From Cognatundibacterium rivi (GTDB taxonomy: Bacteria; Pseudomonadota; Gammaproteobacteria; Burkholderiales; Burkholderiaceae_D): 64,000 nt of DNA. Positions within the stretch are counted from its first letter, which is position 1. Each line of letters starts with the position of its first letter. The translations under genes and the position numbers were made by a program. The notes under the pieces were generated by a model that worked only from the letters and a program-made list of their open reading frames with translations, was not told where the DNA came from and did no database searches. The stretch lies in contig NZ_JAGSPK010000003.1 of NCBI RefSeq assembly GCF_018139565.1, positions 620,001 through 684,000 of the forward strand, read 5' to 3'. Positions 49,530-60,589 of the stretch are shown one piece after another.

Positions 49530-50792
49530 TTACACAAAATGCAAAAACAGAGCAGCGATACCCGTTGGTAGCGCCGCAGAAGCGATCAGACCCAAGGGGC
49601 TGATCGCTTTTTCACTAAACGAGTCTTTTAAAATCGCAAACCCGGCAGGATTCGGCGCATTGGCAATCACCGTCAAGCCACCACCCGTGACCGCGCCGGA
49701 TACCAGCGCATATTTTGCTGGATCCGGTAAGCCAACAACCAGTGAGCCCAGATAAGTCAGCGCGGCATTGTCCGTCACCGCTGTTAATGCGACCGCGCCG
49801 AAAAACAGGACAGCGTTATCCATACCGGCCAGCAACGGTTGCAGCCACCATTCCTGCTTACCGCCGAGAACCACCAGACCCGCCAGAAAAAATGCAACCA
49901 GCAAGCCTTCTCTCAGCATCAGCCTGTCTTGATACTGTTTGTACGCTTCAGTAAATCCGAGGAAAAATAAAAACAATCCTAAAAATACGACCGGATAATG
50001 CGCAAACCAGACCGTGGCCGCGAGAAAAATAAAATGAATTGCCACCACAGAAAAAGGCACGGGCGCATCCGCTGTCGTCGGTTCCGGTGCTTTCAGTGCC
50101 GTCAGTTCTTTACGGAAGAACACACTCAGCAACAAGGCATTTAATACGACAGCACAAGCAGCCTTCCAGCCGAACATCTGCATCATGAACGCGCTGTTCC
50201 AACCCCATTTCTCTGCCACCATCAACACTGGCGGTGCCGCAAACGAAGTGAGTACGCCACCGATAGAAATGTTGACGAATAAAACGCCCAGCGTCATGTA
50301 CTTCATCCGCTCGGAAATCGCCTGCGAATAAAAGCGATCCCGTAACATCAGCGCTGCCAACGTCATCGCTGCCGGCTCAGTAATAAAAGAACCAAGCAAT
50401 GGCACCAGAGACAGGCATAAAAAATACGACACCAGCTGCGTATTTAACGGCAACGCGCGCGCAATGCGAGAAACAAAAGCCTGCACCGCCCACAACACCG
50501 GCCGGGTGCCAGCCACCACCAGAATCGCAAAGACAAATAAAGGCTCAGTAAAATTCTGCGCTTCAAGATAATGAATCGCTTCTTTCTGATTCACCAGTAC
50601 AGCAATCACGGTGACCAGCACAAAAGCCCAGAAGCCGAAAACGACCTCGACCTCTCCCAGCAAATGCCAGAGGCCAGCATGATGCCGACTTTTGTGTGCC
50701 AGCGAAATAAAAAATTTGGTGGAAAAAGTATGCAGTACAGCGATACCAAAGATCGCCGCCGCTACATACTGAATCAACATATCGGTCGTCAT
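49530..50792 (-). CDS. Putative Na+/H+ antiporter (Na_H_antiport_2-like)
   Basis: A 420-residue membrane protein with about 11-12 hydrophobic segments along its length. Motifs such as SFITEPAAMTLAALMLRDRF near residue 140, NISIGGVLTSFAAPPVLM and AVTDNAALTYLGSLV with VTGGGLTVIANAPNPAG near the C-terminus match the putative Na+/H+ antiporter family, distantly related to NhaD and the ion transporter superfamily. Exact ion is not shown by sequence. Confidence 0.78.
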   Translation of the reverse strand: MTTDMLIQYVAAAIFGIAVLHTFSTKFFISLAHKSRHHAGLWHLLGEVEVVFGFWAFVLVTVIAVLVNQKEAIHYLEAQNFTEPLFVFAILVVAGTRPVLWAVQAFVSRIARALPLNTQLVSYFLCLSLVPLLGSFITEPAAMTLAALMLRDRFYSQAISERMKYMTLGVLFVNISIGGVLTSFAAPPVLMVAEKWGWNSAFMMQMFGWKAACAVVLNALLLSVFFRKELTALKAPEPTTADAPVPFSVVAIHFIFLAATVWFAHYPVVFLGLFLFFLGFTEAYKQYQDRLMLREGLLVAFFLAGLVVLGGKQEWWLQPLLAGMDNAVLFFGAVALTAVTDNAALTYLGSLVVGLPDPAKYALVSGAVTGGGLTVIANAPNPAGFAILKDSFSEKAISPLGLIASAALPTGIAALFLHFV

Positions 50793-50925
50793 TCTGCGTC
50801 CTTTTCCATTAATTTAAGTAGATCAACACGCCACAGCAGCGAACACAATCAACTCCGACATCCACATGTCGCGAAATAAACTGCGCTGACCGTCAAAATC
50901 CCAGCGAGGTTGATTCGATGAACAA

Positions 50926-53211
50926 TCAGATTTTTTCCAGTTTGGCGATACTCAGATCCAGCAGCTTCATACCGAACTTACCGAAATTGATATGTGCACG
51001 TGCATTCGTGCCACTGCCTTCGATATTCACGATCACCCCTTCACCAAACTTAGGATGCGCGACGCCCTGCCCGATACGCCATGCATTCGCATCCGCGACC
51101 TGATTGAAATTCTGTGCGATGCGATTCGCGCCTGCAGCAGGAACATCATCCCATGTAGATTTTTTATTGCCAAACCATTGCGGCTGAATCTTTGGCGACA
51201 GCCATTTCAAGGATTCTTCCGGCAACTCCTCCAGAAAACGCGAGCGCATGTTGTAGCGCGTCTGCCCATGCAGCATGCGGGTTTGCGAGAAGCTCAGATA
51301 TAAACGTTGACGTGCGCGCGTGATCGCCACATACATCAGACGCCGTTCTTCTTCGACGCCGCTTTCTTCCTGCGCGCTGTTCTCATGCGGGAACAAGCCC
51401 TCTTCCAGACCGGTGATAAATACCGCATCGAATTCCAGCCCTTTAGCCGAATGCACCGTCATCAACTGCATCGCATCTTGTCCAGCCTGTGCCTGATTGT
51501 CACCCGCTTCCAGCGAGGCGTGCGACAGAAAAGCCGACAATGGCGACATCACCGTGGGTAGGGCCGCATCCGCATCGATAATGACATTACCGTCGCCGTT
51601 CTCCAACAAAACAGTGTTGGCAGATGCCGGGCCGGTCAGTGCAGGAGCATCTTTGCCAAAGCCTTCTTCCGACACAAACAAACTCGCCGCATTCACCAAC
51701 TGATCCAAGTTTTCTATGCGATCAGCGCCTTCTTTTTCTGTCTGATAATGCGTCTTCAAAGTGCTGAGTTCGATGACGATCTGCACCATCTCAGGCAAAG
51801 GCAGATACTGCGTTTCAAAGCGCGCACCTTCGATCAGTTTGATGAACGCTGCCAGCGATGAGCCGGCTTTGCCGCCGACATACGGCACTGCCGCATACAG
51901 CGAGCAGCCGTGCTGTTTAGCGGCATCCTGCAACTGCTCCAAAGAACGCGCACCAATGCCCCGGGTTGGGAAATTGACCACCCGCAAAAAGGCGGAATCA
52001 TTGTGCAGGTTATCCATCAACTGCAAATACGCAATCGCATGTTTGATTTCGGCGCGTTCAAAAAAGCGCTGACCGCCATACACACGATAAGGAATATTCG
52101 CGCTGAACAAGGCATGTTCGATCACGCGCGACTGCGCATTCGAGCGATACAGAATGGCGATTTCACTGCGCGGCAAACCTTCGCGGATCAGATTTTTCGC
52201 TTCTTCAATAATCCAGTTCGCCTCTTGTATATCGCTGCTGGCTTCCATCACGCGTACAGGTTCGCCATGCCCGGCATCAGTACGCAGATTTTTGCCGAGA
52301 CGCTTGCTGTTATTCGCAATCAGAATATTGGCGCTGTCCAGAATGTGGCCATGCGAGCGGTAATTCTGTTCCAGCTTGATCAGATTCTGCACTTCAAACT
52401 CACGTTCAAATGCCGACATATTGCCGACATTCGCACCGCGGAAAGCGTAAATACTCTGGTCATCATCGCCGACCGCAAACACCGCAGCACCACGGCTGCT
52501 GCCAGCGCCAGCCATGAGTTTCAGCCATTTGTATTGCAGGTCATTGGTATCCTGAAACTCATCGACCAGTATGTGTTTGAAACGTGCCTGATAGTGTTCG
52601 CGCAAAGGCTGATTGCGGCTGAGTAATTCATACGTGCGCAACAACAGTTCGGCAAAATCGACCACGCCTTCACGCTGGCACTGGGCGTCATACAGATCGT
52701 ACAGCCCCACCAGTTTGCGATTGAAATCATCGTAAGCATCGACCTGCGCAGCGCGCAAACCCTGATCTTTGGCGCTGTTAATGAAATACATCAGCGTCTT
52801 CGGCGGGAATTTTTCGTCGTCGATATTATTCGCTTTCAGCAAGCGCTTGATGAACGACAGCTGATCGCCGGAATCGAGAATCTGAAACGTCTGCGGCAAA
52901 CCGGCATCGCGGTGATGCGCGCGCAACAGGCGATTACACAGGCCGTGAAACGTGCCTATCCACATGCCACGGGTATTGATCGGCAACATCGCCGACAAGC
53001 GTGTCAGCAATTCTTTCGCCGCCTTGTTGGTAAAGGTCACCGCCAGCACCCCCTGGGGGGACACCTGGCCGGTTTGGATCAGCCACGCAATGCGAGTCGT
53101 CAGCACACGGGTTTTGCCGGAACCGGCACCCGCTAAAATCAGCGCCGACTGCGCCGGCAAAGTCACAGCGGCTAGCTGTTCAGGATTGAGATTGTGAAGT
53201 AAATTTTGCAT
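50926..53211 (-). CDS. uvrD: UvrD/PcrA-type DNA helicase
   Basis: 3'-5' superfamily 1 helicase for nucleotide excision and mismatch repair. The 761-residue protein has Walker A LAGAGSGKTRVL near residue 30, motif II ILVDEFQDTN near residue 210, GDDDQSIYAFRGA, the QNYRS motif, and motif VI VAITRARQRLYLS near 630. A Tudor-like C-terminal segment VAHPKFGEGVIVNIEG follows. The ATG at 53209-53211 gives the normal MQNLLHNLNPEQ start; the longer frame is not supported. Confidence 0.94.
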   Translation of the reverse strand: MQNLLHNLNPEQLAAVTLPAQSALILAGAGSGKTRVLTTRIAWLIQTGQVSPQGVLAVTFTNKAAKELLTRLSAMLPINTRGMWIGTFHGLCNRLLRAHHRDAGLPQTFQILDSGDQLSFIKRLLKANNIDDEKFPPKTLMYFINSAKDQGLRAAQVDAYDDFNRKLVGLYDLYDAQCQREGVVDFAELLLRTYELLSRNQPLREHYQARFKHILVDEFQDTNDLQYKWLKLMAGAGSSRGAAVFAVGDDDQSIYAFRGANVGNMSAFEREFEVQNLIKLEQNYRSHGHILDSANILIANNSKRLGKNLRTDAGHGEPVRVMEASSDIQEANWIIEEAKNLIREGLPRSEIAILYRSNAQSRVIEHALFSANIPYRVYGGQRFFERAEIKHAIAYLQLMDNLHNDSAFLRVVNFPTRGIGARSLEQLQDAAKQHGCSLYAAVPYVGGKAGSSLAAFIKLIEGARFETQYLPLPEMVQIVIELSTLKTHYQTEKEGADRIENLDQLVNAASLFVSEEGFGKDAPALTGPASANTVLLENGDGNVIIDADAALPTVMSPLSAFLSHASLEAGDNQAQAGQDAMQLMTVHSAKGLEFDAVFITGLEEGLFPHENSAQEESGVEEERRLMYVAITRARQRLYLSFSQTRMLHGQTRYNMRSRFLEELPEESLKWLSPKIQPQWFGNKKSTWDDVPAAGANRIAQNFNQVADANAWRIGQGVAHPKFGEGVIVNIEGSGTNARAHINFGKFGMKLLDLSIAKLEKI

Positions 53212-53380
53212 ACCCCGATTATACGGGACAGACCCTGCGCTGCCGCGCCGATCTGCAGAATATCCGGCAGACCGATCACCATGATCTGATGCAGAAATGC
53301 CGCTGATATGGCTGTACGCGAAACCCGCGCCACAGTTCAGCATGCCGCCCAACTATATGCAGAAACATCAGAAATTCAGC

Positions 53381-53462
53381 ATACTCCCCCTCAAAAATAA
53401 GAAAAGCTGCTTCATCTCCTTATAAACAAAGGGCTTCAAAATATACTCCGGGGAGTATATTT
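53381..53462. repeat. ATACTCC/GGAGTAT repeat element, copy 4
   Basis: Left box ATACTCCCCC (53381-53390), middle CATCTCCTTATAAACAAAGG and a palindrome with 11-base arms AAATATACTCC and GGAGTATATTT around GG (53439-53462). The distance from the left ATACTCCCC to the right GGGGAGTAT is 79 bases, exactly as in copy 3. It sits in the 267-base gap between uvrD and thiE, next to the thiE stop. Confidence 0.8.
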
Positions 53463-53478
53463 GAGGCAAAAAATGCCG

Positions 53479-54102
53479 TCAAAACAGGCGGCTGAAGTCG
53501 GCGGCCGCCTGTTGCGGATTTTCTGCCATATACACGCTGCTGATGGCAGCGACCATTTCCGCCCCGTTCGCCATCAGCGGCTGACAGTTTTGCAGTGTCA
53601 TACCGCCAATCACGACCCGCGGCAGATCAAATTCTTGGCCAGCGTCGCGCACAATATCTGCGGACGTGGTGACCGCATATTTTTTGATTCGCGATGGATA
53701 AAACCCACCGAATGCAATGTAACTGGCGCCACTCGCAACCGCGCTGCGGGCCAGCTGCATATCGCCGTAACACGAGGCACCCAGAATTTTACCGGCACCG
53801 ATCTGCGCACGCGCTTCGGCCACGGAAATATCGGTACCGCCGACATGCAAACCATCGGCATCAATTTCCATGCACAAATCCAGATGGTCGTTGATGATCA
53901 GCGGTTTGTGATAGCGTCGGCACAACGTCAGCAAAGCCGTTGCCTGTTGCCGCCGCAATGGCATGTCTGCCGTTTTGTGGCGATACTGAACAAGCGCCGC
54001 GCCGCCCAGCAAAGCCTGTTCCGTAACAGCAAGTAAGCGTGCGGTATCGTCCCAGTCTGGCGTCACGATATATAAACCACGTAATGCATGTGTCTTAGTC
54101 AT
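53479..54102 (-). CDS. thiE: Thiamine-phosphate synthase
   Basis: Joins HMP pyrophosphate and thiazole phosphate to thiamine phosphate. The 207-residue TIM barrel has QYRHK near residue 39, INDHLDLCMEIDADGLHVGGTD and VAIGGM-like VVIGGMTL near the end. The ATG at 54100-54102 gives the correct MTKTHALRGLYIVTPD start. Last gene of the thiCSGDE operon; 5 bases after thiD. Confidence 0.92.
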   Translation of the reverse strand: MTKTHALRGLYIVTPDWDDTARLLAVTEQALLGGAALVQYRHKTADMPLRRQQATALLTLCRRYHKPLIINDHLDLCMEIDADGLHVGGTDISVAEARAQIGAGKILGASCYGDMQLARSAVASGASYIAFGGFYPSRIKKYAVTTSADIVRDAGQEFDLPRVVIGGMTLQNCQPLMANGAEMVAAISSVYMAENPQQAAADFSRLF

Positions 54103-54107
54103 TTGAA

Positions 54108-54896
54108 TTATCTGCCCGGAATAAATTGCCCGTCTGCGATCGCGTAAGCACGCTGCAGACATTGTTGTGTGTAGATTTGCGCCTGATCTAAAGCATGTCG
54201 CATGGAATGCCCCAGCGCCAGCTGAGCCGCAATGGCAGACGCCAGCGTGCAACCGCTGCCGTGAAATTCACCGGATAAACGCGGCCATTGCCAACGCTGT
54301 TCGTCGCCTGCATGTGAATACCAAAAATTATCCACCAGCGCCCCCGCTGCATGCCCGCCTTTCAGCAAAACATCGGCTGCCGTCATCTGCATCAGTGTTG
54401 TTATCTGCGATGAAGATCCGGCAGCGTCCGGCACCAGCCTTTGCAACTCCGGCAGATTCGGTGTCAGCAGCGTCGCGACTTTCAGCAAAGGCTGTATCGC
54501 AGCGACCGCGTCATCCTCCGATAAACGATCACCGTGACCGCTGCCCAGCACGGTATCCACTACCACTGGCAGACGCGGATTTTTTATCCGCAGCTGCTGT
54601 ATCAGTGCAGCGATGGCGCGCGCATTTTCCGCATTGCCAGCGATGCCGACCTTAATCGCAGCCACCGGTATTTTGTCGAGTAAGCACTGCACTTGCTGCA
54701 GTATCAGCGTGTGCGGCACGGCCTCCAGCGCATAGACATGATCGTTGTCCTGTACGGTTAATGCTGTGATAACCGGCAAGGCATGTGCGCTCTGCGCGGC
54801 GACCACTTCGATATCTGCCTGTATGCCCGCGCCGCCGCTGGGGTCATGCCCTGCGAACACCAACACGCATGGGCGTTGCGGGATCGTCGTTGCCAT
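54108..54896 (-). CDS. thiD: Hydroxymethylpyrimidine / phosphomethylpyrimidine kinase
   Basis: Phosphorylates HMP twice to HMP pyrophosphate. The 262-residue ribokinase-fold protein has AGHDPSGGAGIQADIEV near the start and the anion hole HGSGCTLASAIAA near residue 210. It starts on the last base of the thiG stop (TGATG), so it is translationally coupled. Confidence 0.93.
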   Translation of the reverse strand: MATTIPQRPCVLVFAGHDPSGGAGIQADIEVVAAQSAHALPVITALTVQDNDHVYALEAVPHTLILQQVQCLLDKIPVAAIKVGIAGNAENARAIAALIQQLRIKNPRLPVVVDTVLGSGHGDRLSEDDAVAAIQPLLKVATLLTPNLPELQRLVPDAAGSSSQITTLMQMTAADVLLKGGHAAGALVDNFWYSHAGDEQRWQWPRLSGEFHGSGCTLASAIAAQLALGHSMRHALDQAQIYTQQCLQRAYAIADGQFIPGR

Positions 54897-55705
54897 CAGA
54901 CGATGCGCCCTGCCATTGGTGAAGAAGGCGATGCTGCAAACTTGCGCGGCATACGTCCCGCTAAAAATGCCTCACGCCCCGCCGCTACCGCCAGCCCCAT
55001 CGCACGCGCCATGCGCACCGGATCTTTGGCTCCGGCAATCGCGGTATTCATCAACACGCCATCGCAGCCGAGCTCCATCGCAATTGCGGCGTCGGAAGCT
55101 GTACCAACTCCGGCATCCACCAGCACCGGCACCCTGGACTGTTCGATAATCAATGATAGATTCCACGGATTCAGTATGCCCATGCCGGAACCGATAAGTG
55201 ACGCCAGCGGCATCACCGCAACGCAGCCTATGTCTTCCAGCATACGCGCCTGTATAGGATCATCGCTGCAATACACCATCACATCAAAGCCATCCTGCAC
55301 CAGTGTTTTCGCTGCTTTCAGGGTTTCCGGCATATTCGGAAACAAGGTCTTTTCATCGCCCAACACTTCGAGTTTGCACAGCTTATGTCCGCCCAGTAAT
55401 TCGCGCCCAAGCTGCAAAGTGTAGACCGCATCTGCTGCGTTATAGCATCCGGCCGAATTCGGCAAGATTGTGTATTTGGACGGCGGCACCGCATCCAGCA
55501 GACTCGGTGCATTCGGGTCTTGTCCGATGTTCACACGACGAATCGCCACCGTGATAATTTCCGCTCCCGCAGCTTCTGTCGCCAGACGTGTTTGCTCCAG
55601 ATCTTTATATTTTCCGCTGCCAACCAGCAAGCGTGAACGGTAGGTTTTACCGGCGATGGTCAGGCCGCTATCTACGTTTGTTGTTGTGCTTATTTCTGTT
55701 TGCAT
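54896..55705 (-). CDS. thiG: Thiazole synthase
   Basis: Builds the thiazole ring from deoxyxylulose phosphate, dehydroglycine and ThiS-thiocarboxylate. The 269-residue TIM barrel contains [18 protein letters not shown], the Schiff-base lysine in [28 protein letters not shown] and [21 protein letters not shown]. It follows thiS after a 73-base gap that holds a T-rich stretch with repeated TTTTTTCTG. Confidence 0.94.
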   Translation of the reverse strand: MQTEISTTTNVDSGLTIAGKTYRSRLLVGSGKYKDLEQTRLATEAAGAEIITVAIRRVNIGQDPNAPSLLDAVPPSKYTILPNSAGCYNAADAVYTLQLGRELLGGHKLCKLEVLGDEKTLFPNMPETLKAAKTLVQDGFDVMVYCSDDPIQARMLEDIGCVAVMPLASLIGSGMGILNPWNLSLIIEQSRVPVLVDAGVGTASDAAIAMELGCDGVLMNTAIAGAKDPVRMARAMGLAVAAGREAFLAGRMPRKFAASPSSPMAGRIV

Positions 55706-55778
55706 GTTTCTATCCTTTTCTGTTTTTTCTGTTTTTTCCGTTAGTGCAGTAAGCTTTGTCTGAGTTATTTTTCAGCGA

Positions 55779-55979
55779 TCAGCCACCGCCGATAGCACGC
55801 ACCACATCGACTTTGTCGCCTGCCTGCAACGCATGTTCTGCCCAGCGCGAACGCGGCACAATCTGCCGGTTCACCGCGACTGCAATCGCGGTATCCATCA
55901 GGCTAAGATCGGCGATCAGCTCTGCCAGCAACTGTGCTGGCCTGAGCCTGTGTGAAGCGCCATTTAACTGGATTTCCAT
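55779..55979 (-). CDS. thiS: Sulfur carrier protein ThiS
   Basis: Small ubiquitin-like carrier whose C-terminal glycine is converted to a thiocarboxylate to supply sulfur to ThiG. The 66-residue protein starts MEIQLNGASHRL and ends in GGG, keeping the required Gly-Gly end. I prefer the ATG at 55977-55979, 8 bases after an AGCGG ribosome site; two in-frame starts lie just upstream. Confidence 0.9.
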   Translation of the reverse strand: MEIQLNGASHRLRPAQLLAELIADLSLMDTAIAVAVNRQIVPRSRWAEHALQAGDKVDVVRAIGGG

Positions 55980-55991
55980 CGTCATCACCGC

Positions 55992-58088
<2,097 letters not shown>

Positions 58089-58261
58089 TTTTTTCCAAAC
58101 AAAAACGGTATTTCTGTCTTTGCCGGAAGAGCGCCATTATAGCGGATTTATTGCGGATTTATTTTGGGCTTATGGCGTGCTTATTGCGAGCTTATTACAT
58201 GCCTAGTCACCGTTTCAATTTTACGGTTGCATGTTGAAAATCAGAAAAACCAATGTCAGTG

Positions 58262-60355
58262 TTAATGCGGCTCTGGTGCCTTAGCGTATGACAAATCCAG
58301 TTTGGACGGTCCCGACACTTCGATCAATTCCACCATGCCATTCGCGATCGCCGTGGACAGGTCCGTTTCCAGCACCGGTAATGCGATCTCAGGCGACACC
58401 AACAAATGCGAAATACCATAAGCACGGTTACGACCATTCGCCTTCCCCAGGTACAACGCCATATCGGCAATCTGCAGTACTTTTTCCCAGCCGAATGCTG
58501 ACTCTGGCACGTCAGAAAATGGCAAGGCAATGAAGCCCGCCGTTACCGTGACCTGTATTTCCTTGTCTCCGGCCATGATGGGTTCGGCCCCAACCGCTTG
58601 CAGCAGGCGTTCAACCAGACCAGCGCTCTGGGATGGCGACGATTTCGGTGAAAACACCAGAAATTCTTCACCGCCCCAACGCAGCACCATATCGGTATCC
58701 CGTACCACTTTCCGCAACCGGTGCGCCACTTCCATCAACACCGCGTCGCCAATGGCGTGCCCCAATCCATCGTTAATCTGCTTGAAATGATCGATATCCA
58801 GCAAGATCAGACAATCCGGATTATTTTCCTGTGCATCACGCCGATCCGCCTCGGCCTGCGCCATCCTTGCCTTCATCATGTCAAGGAAAGAACGGCGGTT
58901 GTAAAGCCCCGTGAGTGGATCACGTATGGCATGAAATTCCAGCTGCGAATTAGCTTCACGCAATTGCAGATTAATCCGCTTTACCCGGCGATATAACAGG
59001 AACAGAAATGCCACCACCAGTACAGTCACAATCGCTCCCAGCAGCGTAACGATTTGCTGCAGGCGATGATTGCGAATGTCGGCGTCCTTCAGGTCGTTTT
59101 CTTTTGCCAGTAATTCAATCTGCTTCTGCTTTTGCTCGGAATGGAACTGTTCCTGTAATGCGGCAACTGCCTTGGCCCGGTCTGAGCGAAATAGTTCGTT
59201 ACTGAGTTCTTGCTGGCGACGCACGGTTTGTAAAGCCTCTTTGTACATACCGGCGCGCTCATACATCGCGGCCTGTTCGCCTAGTACAGCCTCTGCATCC
59301 GGCTTCTGATCCGAGTCGATAAAGTACGTCACTACGTCATTAATCAACTCCACACCTTGGGAAATCTTTCCCTGACCTGCCAGCGAAAACCCCAGATTTA
59401 CACGGGCGATGGTGATGGATTGCTTGTCCTTCAGGGTCTCGGCTTCTTTGAGCGCCTGCCTTGCATAATTTTCAGCCTGACGGTACTGATTCATGATCAG
59501 GTAATAATCGCTGATATTAATCAGACTGGTCACCGCCATGGCGACTAATCCCGCCTCGTTGGCCAGTTTCAGGGCGCGCTTATACGCTTCGGCTGCCTCC
59601 TTATTTCTGTGCAGCGCCGATAAGGCAATGCCCTGACTGATGTTCAGCGATGCCGCCGTTTTGGGTGAACGCGACAAAGGCGACAAAGAAAAAGCTTCAT
59701 CTATCGTCACCAGCGCTTTTTCAGGATCTTTCATGACGGAGTACAACTTGGCAATCGCCTCCAGCTTGTACATGCGGTTTTCGATTTTGCGGGTTGTCAA
59801 CTCATCGGTAAGTCGCAACGCTTCGAGAAAATGCTGCAATGACGCCGCAAAGTTACCGGTAATGTAATACGCCGAACCAAACGCACTGTGCAAACGCATA
59901 CGAACCTCCGCGCTGGCGGATGTATGCAGAGAAGATTGGATCTGTAATAAGTTCTTTATCGCGTCATCGGGCTTACCGTCATCAATCAGTGCGTAACTTT
60001 CCATGATGCGGGCGATTGCCACACCATCCTGATCATGCTCAGACCCTGCCAGTGTTTTTAATTCAGTAATGCTGTCAAGCGCGGACTGTATTCGTCCTGC
60101 ATCGTAATACAGGCTGACGATGACCTTGAGCGCCTCCAGACGTACCTTGGGTGTCGATTTGGCGAACTGATTTTGCTTCAGGAACTCAAGTTGTTTTAAG
60201 GCTTCGGTATTGTCGGTATCAGATAATTTTCGAATCTTGATGATATGTTCAAGATCAGCCTTTTCGTCTGCTTTGGCAGAAGACACCGATAACGAAAGGG
60301 TCAACGCACCACAGACACACAGAGATATAAAAGTCCACGTTCTGAGGTTCGCCAT
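58262..60355 (-). CDS. TPR-GGDEF diguanylate cyclase (periplasmic sensor, cytoplasmic output)
   Basis: A 697-residue protein with a signal peptide at 1-29 (cut after AKA), tetratricopeptide-like helices at about 40-390, a transmembrane helix near 440-460 (TLLGAIVTVLVVAFLFLLYRRV), a short coiled stretch and a GGDEF domain at about 480-640. The active site is RWGGEEF, with an inhibitory RxxD site (RDTD) five residues before GGEEF. So it should make c-di-GMP and be product-inhibited. The TPR region is probably outside the membrane, ready to bind a protein or peptide signal. Confidence 0.88.
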   Translation of the reverse strand: MANLRTWTFISLCVCGALTLSLSVSSAKADEKADLEHIIKIRKLSDTDNTEALKQLEFLKQNQFAKSTPKVRLEALKVIVSLYYDAGRIQSALDSITELKTLAGSEHDQDGVAIARIMESYALIDDGKPDDAIKNLLQIQSSLHTSASAEVRMRLHSAFGSAYYITGNFAASLQHFLEALRLTDELTTRKIENRMYKLEAIAKLYSVMKDPEKALVTIDEAFSLSPLSRSPKTAASLNISQGIALSALHRNKEAAEAYKRALKLANEAGLVAMAVTSLINISDYYLIMNQYRQAENYARQALKEAETLKDKQSITIARVNLGFSLAGQGKISQGVELINDVVTYFIDSDQKPDAEAVLGEQAAMYERAGMYKEALQTVRRQQELSNELFRSDRAKAVAALQEQFHSEQKQKQIELLAKENDLKDADIRNHRLQQIVTLLGAIVTVLVVAFLFLLYRRVKRINLQLREANSQLEFHAIRDPLTGLYNRRSFLDMMKARMAQAEADRRDAQENNPDCLILLDIDHFKQINDGLGHAIGDAVLMEVAHRLRKVVRDTDMVLRWGGEEFLVFSPKSSPSQSAGLVERLLQAVGAEPIMAGDKEIQVTVTAGFIALPFSDVPESAFGWEKVLQIADMALYLGKANGRNRAYGISHLLVSPEIALPVLETDLSTAIANGMVELIEVSGPSKLDLSYAKAPEPH

Positions 60356-60589
60356 CGGTATTTATAAGCAACGAAAGGTAAAAGACAGGAAAGTCTATCC
60401 TAACACTTTATCGCCAAAAAATTACATTTTCGGGACAAATGCGGGAGCGACTAAAAAACACGTAGCAAAACTTCTACGATAATTGACAGGACTACGCAGC
60501 AAAAAGCTGGGCAGAATTATGTAATAGCGCGATATCAGACAGCACTGTCATTTATAATCAATGGTTTAGCACACTAACAACTGACAATC

